Source of the DNA: Hohaiivirga sp031547465
Lineage (GTDB): Bacteria > Pseudomonadota > Alphaproteobacteria > Rhizobiales > Beijerinckiaceae
Direction of reading: 5' to 3'
DNA length: 36,690 bases
Assembly: GCA_031547465.1 (NCBI GenBank)
Contig: JAVBRX010000101.1
Location: 1-36,690, forward strand
The position numbers and the translations under genes are program-made. The notes beneath the pieces were generated by a model. The model worked only from the letters and a program-made list of their open reading frames with translations, was not told the origin of the DNA and made no database searches. Positions 7,714 through 15,740 of this stretch are shown here, piece by piece (the stretch's first letter is position 1; each line of letters opens with the position of its first letter).

Positions 7714-9435
7714 TCATTTCGCGCGGATGCCGGTGAGGCGCTGGATAAGCATCTGCCCGCCGACGATGATCAACAGGGCGATGCCGGCAAGGGCGGCAGA
7801 TTCGACCGTTGCACCGTCTTCGTTCAGCACGTAGATTTCGACGCCGATGGTTCGGGTGTTGGTACCGTAAAGCATCACCGATACGGTCAGCTCCCGCAAT
7901 GCCGGCAGGAAGATCAGGAAGAAGGCGGCGATCATGCCGGGGCGCACCAGAGGTAGAACTACATCGCGCAACGATTGCCCCATCGATGCGCCGCATGCGC
8001 GCGCCGCTTCGATGAGTGAATCGTGAACCTGTTCAAGCGCCGCGGAATTGGCTTTCAGGGAGAAGGCCATGTACCGGGCGATATAGGCTATCAGGATGAT
8101 CCACACCGTGTTGTAGAGATTGATGCCGTATTTTCCGCCCCAGGCGAGAATGACGCCAAGGGCGATCACCGAACCCGGCACGGAGAACGGCAACATTCCC
8201 AGGAATTCCAGGAAGCCCTTGCCGCGCACCCTCATCTTGACGATGACGTAAGAGATAATGACGCCAGCAAACATGGTGATGAGTGCTGCCGAGAGGCCAA
8301 GGGAGACGCTGTTCCAGATTGCCCGCTGGGTTTGCGGATTCTCGAACAGGATGGTTTCATAATTGGTGAGAGTTAGGTTCTCCCAGACAATCGGCAGGCC
8401 ATATGTCTTCAGGCCGCCGACAAGGAAGATGGTGATGGTCGGGAGCGCAATGGTGAAGGCGATATAGGCCAGAGAGAACAGGAACAGCGGAATCCGCAGC
8501 CCCCGCAGCTTCACCTCGATAGGGCGAAAACTCTTTCCGCCGATGATCTGGTAGCGGCCCTTGGTGAGGATGCGGTTTTGCAGCCACATGATGAGTGCCG
8601 CCGTCATCACGAGGATGGAGGCGAGGACGGTTCCGGCGCGGATCGAGGCGAAGGAACCGGCGCTTTGGTGGATGCGCTGGTAGATCAGGGTCGGGATATT
8701 GAAGATGCCTTCCTGGATGCCCAATACCGCCACGGTGCCGAAATGCGCCATTGAGTAAAGCATGATCAGCAATGCGCCGGAAAGGATGCTCGGCATCACC
8801 AGCGGGATCGTGATCTTGCGGGTGATGGTGAACAGGCTCGCGCCGGAGATGCGGGCAGACTCCTCTAGCGTCGGGTCCATGCGTTCCAGTGCGCCGCTCA
8901 CTTGAATGAATACGAACGGGAATAGGTACATGGTCTCGATGGCCATGATGCCACCGTAGGAATAAATATTGATAATTGGCCCGTCGATTCCGATCCAGGC
9001 ATAGAGATCCCGCAATATGTTGTTGATATAGCCGACGCGGGGGTTGAGCAGCATCTTCCAGGCGAGGGCACCGATGAATGACGGCAGCATGAAGGGCACG
9101 AGGAACAGAACCTTCATGAACCCCTTGTAGGGAATATCGGTGCGTGTCACCAGCCAGGCGAAGAACGTGCCGACGGCGGTGCTCATGATCGTTGTACCCG
9201 CTGCAATGTAGAGCGAGTTGAACAGAGCCTGATAGGTATCAGGTTCTTTGAGAATTCGCAGGGTGTCCTTGAGATTGAAGCCGCCGTCCACCCAGAAAGC
9301 GTTGAAGAAAATCAACGCAACCGGGACGACGACGACGATCACCAGAATGGCGATGGAGAGCCATAGGAGGATTTCGGCTGCGCCGAACGAGCGGGATGAT
9401 TTCAGGGGCGGATTCAATCTGGCTTCCATGCTCAT
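7714..9435 (-). CDS. ABC importer permease, fused two-domain FbpB/AfuB type
   Basis: A 573-residue inner-membrane protein carrying two tandem copies of the binding-protein-dependent permease domain, about 12 hydrophobic segments in all. The coupling-helix EAA loops are visible as EESARISGASLFTITRKITIPL (first half) and EAARACGASMGQSLRDVVLP (second half), the sites where ATPases dock. This fused layout is typical of FbpB/AfuB/SfuB. The ATG at 9433-9435 overlaps the stop of the upstream ATPase gene as ATGA, so translation is coupled; GGAGA lies eight bases before the start. One fused permease with two different ATPase genes in the same operon is unusual for this family. Confidence 0.9.
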   Translation of the reverse strand: MSMEARLNPPLKSSRSFGAAEILLWLSIAILVIVVVVPVALIFFNAFWVDGGFNLKDTLRILKEPDTYQALFNSLYIAAGTTIMSTAVGTFFAWLVTRTDIPYKGFMKVLFLVPFMLPSFIGALAWKMLLNPRVGYINNILRDLYAWIGIDGPIINIYSYGGIMAIETMYLFPFVFIQVSGALERMDPTLEESARISGASLFTITRKITIPLVMPSILSGALLIMLYSMAHFGTVAVLGIQEGIFNIPTLIYQRIHQSAGSFASIRAGTVLASILVMTAALIMWLQNRILTKGRYQIIGGKSFRPIEVKLRGLRIPLFLFSLAYIAFTIALPTITIFLVGGLKTYGLPIVWENLTLTNYETILFENPQTQRAIWNSVSLGLSAALITMFAGVIISYVIVKMRVRGKGFLEFLGMLPFSVPGSVIALGVILAWGGKYGINLYNTVWIILIAYIARYMAFSLKANSAALEQVHDSLIEAARACGASMGQSLRDVVLPLVRPGMIAAFFLIFLPALRELTVSVMLYGTNTRTIGVEIYVLNEDGATVESAALAGIALLIIVGGQMLIQRLTGIRAK

Positions 9436-10529
9436 GCTGCGGTCTCCTTCAGACCGGCTATCCGGCTGTCATGTGGTCTGAACCAGTGCAGGTTATGGAA
9501 AGAGACGCGGCAAGGCTGGTTTTCTTTCATCAATTTGCCGCCGTCTATGGCTTCATGGGTATCCTGCTGCACACGTAAAGGAATGCCATCGACTTCGACA
9601 AGGTAATCCATGGTTGCGCCAAGGAAGCTTGCGCGCCTGACCGTACCGCGTAAACCCGGCCCGTCATGGCTCAGGTCGATCTCGGAGGGGCGGCAGCCGA
9701 GCATCCAGTCGCCCGACGAAGAAGGCATCGAAGTTGCAACAAGTTTCTGCTGGCCAATGCAGACTTCGCCGTTATGGTAGGAGGCGGGCATGAAATTGCT
9801 GACGCCCATGAACCGGAACACGAAATCGTCCGCCGGGCGCTCGAAAATATCCTGCGGCGTGCCGATCTGCCGAATGCCACCGGTCTCGTCCATGATCGCC
9901 AGACGGTCGGAGATAGCCAGGCCGATTTCCTGATCATGGGTGACATACAGGATGGTGATATCGAGCTGCTTCTGCAATTCCTTAATTTCAAACCGCATTT
10001 CTTCGCGCAAGTTTGCATCGAGATTGTTGAGCGGCTCATCGAGCAGCATTAGTGGGGGGCGGGCGACAAGAGCGCGAGCCAAGGCCACACGCTGCTGCTG
10101 GCCGCCCGACAATTGCGACGGAAGGCGTTTTTCGAGATTGGTGAGGTTGACCTGGCGCACTGCCTCCATCACGCGGTCGTTGATCTCCTGGATGGGGAGA
10201 TTCTGTAACTTGAGCGGATAGGCGATATTGTCGAAAACACTCATATGCGGCCAGACCGCATAATCCTGGAATACCACGCCGAGACCGCGGTCATTAGGCG
10301 GCAAATCGATGCCTTGCGATGTATTGGTGACAATCTGATCGCCGATCAGGATCGTTCCCTTATCCGGTGCCTCGAACCCGGCGATCAGACGGAGAAGAAC
10401 AGTTTTCCCGCAGCCGGAGGGACCGAGTAGGGTGAAACATTCGCCATGTTCGATCTTGAGTGATAAGCCGTTGAGTACCGTGTGTTCGCCGTAACTCTTG
10501 TGGATGTCCAGCATCGTGATTGTTGCCAT
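9432..10529 (-). CDS. ABC importer ATP-binding protein (FbpC/AfuC/PotA type), first ATPase
   Basis: A 365-residue ATPase paralogous to the one at 6644-7699. Motifs: Walker A GPSGCGKT (about residue 37), Q-loop GVVFQDYAVWPHMSVF, canonical signature LSGGQQQRVALARAL, Walker B LMLLDEPLNNLD, H-loop LYVTHDQEIGLAI, then a TOBE-like region (CRPSEIDLSHDG, RGTVRRASFLGATMDYLVEVDG). Start taken as the ATG at 10527-10529, giving MATITMLDIHKSYG; a TTG at 10553 upstream has no ribosome site. The 3' end overlaps the permease start by four bases. All catalytic motifs look intact, so either ATPase could work alone or the two may form a heterodimer. Confidence 0.9.
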   Translation of the reverse strand: MATITMLDIHKSYGEHTVLNGLSLKIEHGECFTLLGPSGCGKTVLLRLIAGFEAPDKGTILIGDQIVTNTSQGIDLPPNDRGLGVVFQDYAVWPHMSVFDNIAYPLKLQNLPIQEINDRVMEAVRQVNLTNLEKRLPSQLSGGQQQRVALARALVARPPLMLLDEPLNNLDANLREEMRFEIKELQKQLDITILYVTHDQEIGLAISDRLAIMDETGGIRQIGTPQDIFERPADDFVFRFMGVSNFMPASYHNGEVCIGQQKLVATSMPSSSGDWMLGCRPSEIDLSHDGPGLRGTVRRASFLGATMDYLVEVDGIPLRVQQDTHEAIDGGKLMKENQPCRVSFHNLHWFRPHDSRIAGLKETAA

Positions 10530-10598
10530 CGGTAATCCAGACCCGATTTTCAAATGAGAAGGTAACTTTGATGAGCATCTGAATTAAGAAAACCGGTT

Positions 10599-10625
10599 GC
10601 CGGGGACGCATATGGCGTCTCCGGC
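10599..10625 (-). terminator. Stem-loop after the binding-protein gene (attenuator-like)
   Basis: An 11-base-pair stem (10599-10609 with 10615-10625, one G-T wobble) with a five-base loop sits between the solute-binding protein stop and the first ATPase start. Read in the direction of the operon it is followed by AACCGGTTTTCTT. Such structures often stabilise or end the binding-protein message so that it is made in excess over the membrane parts. Confidence 0.6.
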
Positions 10626-10660
10626 TCCTGATTTTTAATAATCCAGAGCTTCCGTTGCGA

Positions 10661-11650
10661 TCAGCGCCCCTGCATGATAGCCGTAAACTTCTTGATCGTA
10701 GCTTCTTTTTCCTTGATGAGGGCCGGATAATCGACCTTGATCGACCGCTGCACGGCATCTGCCGTAGCGGGAAGTAGCTTTGATATATCTGCTACGTCCT
10801 TGCGGACCGGCAGGGTGCCTTCGCTGGCGATGATCGCTTGGCCTTCCTTCGACAGCAGGAAATCGATGAACTTTTTGGCGGCCTCGATATTCTGTGTATC
10901 TTTGAGGATTGCTGCCGGGCTCGGGATGACGAGCATTTCCTGTGGATAGGCGAGGGAAAGGGTTGCCCCCTTCTCGATCTTGTCAATGGTGATGTAATCA
11001 ACAGCAAGGCTGCCGGACAATTCGCCGGAAGCGGTGTCATCGATCACCTGACCGGAGCCCTTGCCCATCTTGGAGCCGTTCTTCTTCAACTCTTCGAAGA
11101 ATTCCCAGCCGAAGTGCTTCGCAAGCAGCGCGACACTCATATAGGATGTTCCCGACAGGGCAGGGTCGGCAATGCCGAAAGCTCCCTTGAACTCGGGTTT
11201 CTTCAGGTCACTCCAGCTCTTCGGAGCCTCCTTGATGAACCGGGTATTATAGGCAATTCCAAGGGTGCCAAGGCGGATCGGTGTAAAGCTGCCGTCATAG
11301 CCTTCGAACGGATTGTAAATGTTCGCGACTTCGGGCGAAATGTATTTGATCAGAAGCCCTTCGGTATTCATCTGATAGAAATCCGGAACCTCGCTGGTCC
11401 ACAGGATGTCTGCCTGCATCTTGCCGGATTCACGCTCGGCGGCAATCTTCGCCATCAATTTCCCAGCCCCGGCGGATTGGTAATCGACAGCAATGTCAGG
11501 GTGCTTCTTTACGAAGCTTTCCTTGAGCTTGCCGATGAGTGATTCCTTCATGGATGTGTAGATGATGAGTTTCTCTGCCGCAAAAGCTGGAACGGACAGA
11601 CCAATTGCCAGCGTTGCCGCGAGCAGGGCTGAAGGAATAGTACGCGCCAT
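10661..11650 (-). CDS. Periplasmic solute-binding protein (AfuA/FbpA-like, family 1)
   Basis: A 329-residue exported protein. ATG at 11648-11650 is chosen because GAGG lies eight bases upstream; a GTG three codons earlier would sit on top of that site. The signal peptide is clear (hydrophobic core then PAFA-AEK cleavage at about residue 24). The mature protein begins EKLIIYTSMKESLIGKL, the usual start of the iron/AfuA-like binding-protein cluster, and contains ADPALSGTSY, the pattern of members binding phosphate-bearing ligands. The paired tyrosines that bind ferric iron in FbpA are not evident (the corresponding stretch appears to be AVDYIT). I therefore favour a phosphorylated or other anionic organic ligand over iron, as inference. 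First gene of its operon, under the promoter at 11698-11726. Confidence 0.87.
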   Translation of the reverse strand: MARTIPSALLAATLAIGLSVPAFAAEKLIIYTSMKESLIGKLKESFVKKHPDIAVDYQSAGAGKLMAKIAAERESGKMQADILWTSEVPDFYQMNTEGLLIKYISPEVANIYNPFEGYDGSFTPIRLGTLGIAYNTRFIKEAPKSWSDLKKPEFKGAFGIADPALSGTSYMSVALLAKHFGWEFFEELKKNGSKMGKGSGQVIDDTASGELSGSLAVDYITIDKIEKGATLSLAYPQEMLVIPSPAAILKDTQNIEAAKKFIDFLLSKEGQAIIASEGTLPVRKDVADISKLLPATADAVQRSIKVDYPALIKEKEATIKKFTAIMQGR

Positions 11651-11697
11651 AGCCGACACCTCATAATGTTGTGGCGAATGAAATCGCAGATCTTACG

Positions 11698-11726
11698 ATC
11701 TTATGATTTTGCCTAGGCAGAGACAA
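11698..11726 (-). promoter_or_regulatory. Promoter of the AfuABC-type operon with palindrome in its spacer
   Basis: On the minus strand TTGTCT (11721-11726) and TAAGAT (11698-11703) are 17 bases apart. The spacer contains the perfect 10-base palindrome TGCCTAGGCA (11710-11719), a candidate operator. The expected transcript start is about 40 bases before the binding-protein ATG. Confidence 0.5.
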
Positions 11727-12052
11727 GCGCGGTCAATTGGCACAGTTAAGAGGGAAGTATTCTGGGAGGGAGTAAGTGTTTGGGAGATGAGAAATAATCA
11801 TGCAAATTTTCTGATTAAAACGCTAGATTGTTGCGATGGCCGCGATGGTTATAAAAATATTCGCATTAGTTTTTCGTCGCATATGACATGTTCTGGAGTT
11901 GCGCCTTTGCCTGGTGCGTCTCGTCCTTTGGGCGGGATCGGGGTGAGAAAAGGTTGAAAATATAGCGGCGGTTCCTTTTTCATGGAGCAGTGTCGAGCCA
12001 GCTTTGGCGGCCTCTGTCGTTAAGGTTGAAATACTGTACCTTGGCTATTCCA
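11727..12052. other. Intergenic stretch between divergent importer operons
   Basis: No convincing gene. It is AT-richer than its surroundings and contains a possible plus-strand promoter, TTGTTG (11828-11833) and TATAAA (11850-11855) with a 16-base spacer, plus a GCGATGG direct repeat (11833-11848) inside that spacer. An 84-codon open frame here lacks a ribosome site and resembles nothing I know. Confidence 0.4.
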
Positions 12053-12082
12053 TTGACAGGTAAGAAAATTGCTCGCTAGATA
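12053..12082 (+). promoter_or_regulatory. Promoter of the dpp-type operon
   Basis: TTGACA (12053-12058), a perfect -35 element, is followed after 18 bases by TAGATA (12077-12082). The transcript would start near 12089, about 46 bases before GTG 12135. This argues against a start at TTG 12069, which lies within the promoter. Confidence 0.6.
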
Positions 12083-12134
12083 TCAAACTGGCCTAGATTC
12101 CGCCTCCCGCCACACTCAGCATGGGATACACGCC

Positions 12135-13739
12135 GTGAAACGTTCAGCTCTTCTTGCCGCCGTTTGCCTTCCCGCGTTTTTGATGGCCGCGACCGCGTCC
12201 GCAAAAACGCTCGTCTATTGCTCGGAAGGGTCGCCCGAGAACTTCCTGCCGAGCGTCAACACCACCGGCACGTCGTTCGACGTAATGAACCACATCTATT
12301 CCACGCTCACCGAATTCGAGCGTGGCGGCACGAAGGTGACGAATAACGGCCTGGCCGAGAGCTGGGACGTTTCCGCCGACGGCCTGACCTACACGTTTCA
12401 CCTGCGCAAGGGTGTGAAGTGGCATAACACCAACAAGAATTTCAAGCCGACCCGCGACCTGACCGCCGACGATATCGTTTTCACCTTCGAGCGGCAGTGG
12501 AAGGAGAAGCATCCTTTCTTCAAGGTGACCTCGGCGAACCATACCTATTTCAACGATATGGGCCTGCCGACGACGCTGAAGGCCATCGAGAAGGTTGACG
12601 ATCACACGGTCCGTTTCGTGCTCAACAAGCCGGAAGCGCCGTTCCTCGCCAATCTGGCGATGCAGTTCGCAGGCATCCAGTCGAAGGAATATGCCGATGC
12701 GATGATGAAGGCGGGAACGCCGGAGAAGATCGACCAGGAGCCAATCGGCACCGGTCCGTATTATCTCGTCCAGTTCCAGAAGGGCGCTGTCGTCCGCTTC
12801 AAGGCATTTCCGGAATATTTCGCCGGAAAAGCGCAGATTGACGATCTCGTTTTTGCCATCACGACGGATGCCGCCGTGCGCTGGGCCAAGCTGCAAAAGG
12901 GCGAATGCCATGTGATGACGTATCCGAACCCGGCTGATGTCGAGGCGATGAAAAAGAATTCCGACATCGTCTTGCTCGAACAGCCGGGCCTGAATATCGG
13001 TTATCTTGCCTATAACGTTACCAAGAAGCCGTTCGACGATCTGCGGGTGCGCAAGGCGCTCAACATGGCGATCGACAAGAAGGCGATCATCAATACAGTG
13101 TATCTCTCGACCGGGATCGCTGCCATCAACCCGATCCCGCCGACGATGTGGTCGTACAACACCGAGATCAAGGACGATCCGTTCGATCCGGCTGCTGCCA
13201 AGAAACTGCTTGAAGAGGCTGGCCTGAAGGACGGCTTCACCATGGATCTGTGGGCCTTGCCGGTGCAGCGCCCGTATAATCCGAATGGCCGCCGCGTTGC
13301 TGAGTTGATGCAGGCCGATCTGGCGAAGATCGGTGTCAAGGCTGAGGTCAAGACCTTCGATTGGGCTGAATATCGCAAGGGACTCCAGGAAGGCCAGCAC
13401 ATGACAGGCCAGTTCGGCTGGACCGGCGACAATGGCGATCCGGATAACTTCCTCGACACCCTGCTCGGTTGCGATGCGGCCAAGATCGGCGGCGGCAACG
13501 TTGCCAAGTGGTGCAACAAGGAATTCGATGATCTGGTGAAGAAGGCCAAGGTGACGACCGATGAGAAGGAGCGTACAGCGCTCTACTCAAAAGCGCAGGA
13601 AATCTTCAAGCGCGAAGCGCCGTGGTTCACCATTGCGCACGCGGTGCAGATCGGCCCGATCCGCAAGGAAGTGAAGGGGTATAAACTGAGCCCGTTTGCG
13701 CGCCATTATTTCTATGGCGTCGATATCGATGGCAAGTAA
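12135..13739 (+). CDS. dppA: Peptide ABC transporter periplasmic binding protein (DppA-like)
   Basis: A 534-residue exported binding protein of the family 5 (dipeptide/oligopeptide/nickel) type. GTG 12135 starts a clean signal peptide (VKRSALLAAVCLPAFLMAA, cleavage near TASA-K); an upstream in-frame TTG falls inside the promoter. The mature N terminus KTLVYCSEGSPENFLPS and the C-terminal WTGDNGDPDNFLDTLLGC ... KWCNKEFDDL closely follow the E. coli DppA pattern, including the two cysteines that form its disulfide. DppA binds dipeptides and, in E. coli, also haem and 5-aminolaevulinate. Followed by an attenuator-like hairpin and by dppBCDF. The exact ligand is inferred by similarity. Confidence 0.92.
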   Translation: MKRSALLAAVCLPAFLMAATASAKTLVYCSEGSPENFLPSVNTTGTSFDVMNHIYSTLTEFERGGTKVTNNGLAESWDVSADGLTYTFHLRKGVKWHNTNKNFKPTRDLTADDIVFTFERQWKEKHPFFKVTSANHTYFNDMGLPTTLKAIEKVDDHTVRFVLNKPEAPFLANLAMQFAGIQSKEYADAMMKAGTPEKIDQEPIGTGPYYLVQFQKGAVVRFKAFPEYFAGKAQIDDLVFAITTDAAVRWAKLQKGECHVMTYPNPADVEAMKKNSDIVLLEQPGLNIGYLAYNVTKKPFDDLRVRKALNMAIDKKAIINTVYLSTGIAAINPIPPTMWSYNTEIKDDPFDPAAAKKLLEEAGLKDGFTMDLWALPVQRPYNPNGRRVAELMQADLAKIGVKAEVKTFDWAEYRKGLQEGQHMTGQFGWTGDNGDPDNFLDTLLGCDAAKIGGGNVAKWCNKEFDDLVKKAKVTTDEKERTALYSKAQEIFKREAPWFTIAHAVQIGPIRKEVKGYKLSPFARHYFYGVDIDGK

Positions 13740-13762
13740 TACAGTTTTGACTTGATTCCAGA

Positions 13763-13800
13763 GCCGGACGGTGGTTATCGCCGTCCGGCCTCTTTTGTGT
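13763..13800 (+). terminator. Intrinsic terminator/attenuator between dppA and dppB
   Basis: GCCGGACGG (13763-13771) pairs perfectly with CCGTCCGGC (13781-13789) around a nine-base loop, followed at once by TCTTTTGTGTTT. This is a textbook intrinsic terminator shape 24 bases after the dppA stop and 11 before dppB. Partial read-through would give more binding protein than permease. Confidence 0.75.
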
Positions 13801-13811
13801 TTGATGACACC

Positions 13812-14822
13812 ATGATCCGGTTCTTTTTCAGTCGCTTGCTGCTGGTCATCCCGACCTTTATCGGTTTGACGATTGCTGCGTTTTTCCTGATCCGGCTTAT
13901 TCCCGGAGATCCGATTCTGGCGCTTGCTGGCGAGCGTGGGGTCGACCCCGTTCGTAAGGCGGCGGTGATGCAATATTACGGCCTCGATAGGCCGTTGTAC
14001 GAGCAATACTATCTCTACCTCAAGCATATGATGGCCGGAGATTTTGGCCGTTCCATCGCCAGCAATATCTCTGTTTGGGAAGAGTTCAGTCAGCGGTTTC
14101 CGGCGACGCTGGAACTGAGCTTCTGCGCCATCGTGTTTGCCTTGTTTCTTGGATTCCCCGCCGGGATCGTCGCTGCCGTCCGGCGGAACACCATCGCCGA
14201 TCATGGCGTGATGGGAGCGGCGCTGGTCGGTTATTCGATGCCCATCTTCTGGTGGGGGCTGCTGTTGATCATGGTATTCTCGACCTTTCTGCAATTGACG
14301 CCAATCAGCGGGCGGATCGGCAGTCTGTTCTATGTCGAGCCGGTCACCGGGTTCATGTTGATCGATGCCTGGCGCTCGGGCGAGCCGGGGGCCTTCGCTT
14401 CCGCCGTGCAGCACCTGATTTTGCCGTCGATTGTGCTTGGCACCATTCCTCTGGCGGTCATTTCCCGCATGACCCGCTCATCAATGCTTGAAGTGCTTGG
14501 CGAAGATTACATCCGCACGGCGCGCGCCAAAGGTTTGTCCGGTTTTCGCGTCATTTCCATTCATGCCTTGCGCAATGCCTTGATCCCGGTCGTGACGGTG
14601 ATCGGTTTGCAAGTCGGGGTGTTGTTGACCGGCGCTATCCTGACCGAAAGCATATTCTCGTGGCCCGGTGTCGGGACCTGGTTCCTGACAGCCATTCAAG
14701 GCCGTGATTATCCGATCATTCAGGGTGGGCTTGTTCTAGTCGGGGTTCTGGTGATGCTGATCAACTTGATTGTCGATCTGGCCTATGGCCTCATTAATCC
14801 ACGTGTCAGGTCTGCAAAATGA
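13812..14822 (+). CDS. dppB: Peptide ABC transporter permease (DppB-like)
   Basis: A 336-residue inner-membrane permease. It begins MIRFFFSRLLLVIPTFIGLT, the usual DppB/OppB N terminus, and carries the family LIPGDPILALAGERG stretch after the first membrane segment. The EAA coupling loop is visible near residues 230-250 (DYIRTARAKGLSGFRVISIH) and the C terminus has the typical VDLAYGLINPRVR. ATG 13812 is chosen as the first position giving the conserved start; 20 further codons upstream overlap the terminator hairpin. The stop overlaps the dppC start as ATGA. Forms the channel with DppC. Confidence 0.93.
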   Translation: MIRFFFSRLLLVIPTFIGLTIAAFFLIRLIPGDPILALAGERGVDPVRKAAVMQYYGLDRPLYEQYYLYLKHMMAGDFGRSIASNISVWEEFSQRFPATLELSFCAIVFALFLGFPAGIVAAVRRNTIADHGVMGAALVGYSMPIFWWGLLLIMVFSTFLQLTPISGRIGSLFYVEPVTGFMLIDAWRSGEPGAFASAVQHLILPSIVLGTIPLAVISRMTRSSMLEVLGEDYIRTARAKGLSGFRVISIHALRNALIPVVTVIGLQVGVLLTGAILTESIFSWPGVGTWFLTAIQGRDYPIIQGGLVLVGVLVMLINLIVDLAYGLINPRVRSAK

Positions 14823-15736
14823 CAGCACTATCCGACATTGAAACGGCTTCGATAGAGAAGTCCCAGGCAAATCCACCGGGCGCGCTACGCGAGTTCTGGC
14901 ACTACTTTTCTCAGAATCATGGGGCTGTTGCCGGGCTTGTCTTCATTCTGTTCCTGCTTTTCTGCGCAATCTTTGCTGATTTTATCGCGCCGTATGCCTA
15001 TGATGGGTCCGATCCCGTAAACAAGTTGTTGCCTCCCTTCTTTCAGGATGGCGGGAGTCTGAAGAATGTCCTTGGAACCGATCCGATCGGTCGCGATCTG
15101 CTGTCCCGCCTGATTCATGGTACCCGGTATTCATTGGCTATCGGTGCTTCCGTGGTGACGCTGTCGATTGTCGTCGGCGTTCTGCTTGGGTTGATTGCAG
15201 GGTTTGCTCGCGGGTTCATTGAAACTGCCATCATGCGGTTGATGGATATCATCCTCACTTTGCCGAGCCTGCTGCTGGCGCTGGTACTCGTTGCCATTCT
15301 CGGCAAGGATCTCAGGAATGCGATGATTGCCGTGGCCATCGTGCTGTTGCCGCATTTCGTCCGGTTGACGCGGGCGGCGGTCATTTCCGAAACTGCCAAG
15401 GATTATGTCGTTGCCGCCAAGGTCAGCGGGGCAGGGCTTTTTCGCCTGATGTTCAGGGAGGTGCTGCCCAATTGTCTGGCACCGCTGATCGTGCAGGCTT
15501 CCCTCGGCATGTCCACCGCCATCCTCGACGTTGCGGCGCTTGGATTTCTCAATGAGGGTGCGCAGCCGCCTCTGCCGGAATGGGGGACAATGCTCGCCGA
15601 TGCCCGGGAATTTATCAGCACTGATAAATGGTGGGTCGTGACATTCCCCGGCATCGCTATCCTTTTGACCGTGATCGCCTTCAACCTCATGGGCGATGGC
15701 CTGCGCGATGCGCTCGATCCGAAACTGAAGAGCTAA
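14819..15736 (+). CDS. dppC: Peptide ABC transporter permease (DppC-like)
   Basis: A 305-residue partner permease. The cytoplasmic N-terminal region precedes the first membrane segment (AGLVFILFLLFCAIFADFIAP). The conserved GTDPIGRDLLSRLIHGTRYS, typical of DppC/OppC, is near residue 85, and the EAA loop reads DYVVAAKVSGAGLFRLMFRE near residue 195. The C-terminal LNEGAQPPLPEWGTMLADA is a further DppC hallmark. ATG 14819 overlaps the dppB stop by four bases, so translation is coupled. dppD follows after four bases. Confidence 0.94.
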   Translation: MTALSDIETASIEKSQANPPGALREFWHYFSQNHGAVAGLVFILFLLFCAIFADFIAPYAYDGSDPVNKLLPPFFQDGGSLKNVLGTDPIGRDLLSRLIHGTRYSLAIGASVVTLSIVVGVLLGLIAGFARGFIETAIMRLMDIILTLPSLLLALVLVAILGKDLRNAMIAVAIVLLPHFVRLTRAAVISETAKDYVVAAKVSGAGLFRLMFREVLPNCLAPLIVQASLGMSTAILDVAALGFLNEGAQPPLPEWGTMLADAREFISTDKWWVVTFPGIAILLTVIAFNLMGDGLRDALDPKLKS

Positions 15737-15740
15737 AGAT

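Noticed and set aside
7700..7996. N-terminal extension of the second ATPase frame by 99 codons
   Set aside because: It overlaps the permease gene in another frame, has an Arg/His/Pro-rich shadow composition, and the ATG at 7699 has a proper ribosome site and gives the family N terminus.
11703..11957. 84-codon plus-strand ORF between the two importer operons
   Set aside because: No ribosome site, no recognisable motif, and it covers the promoter region of the divergent operon.
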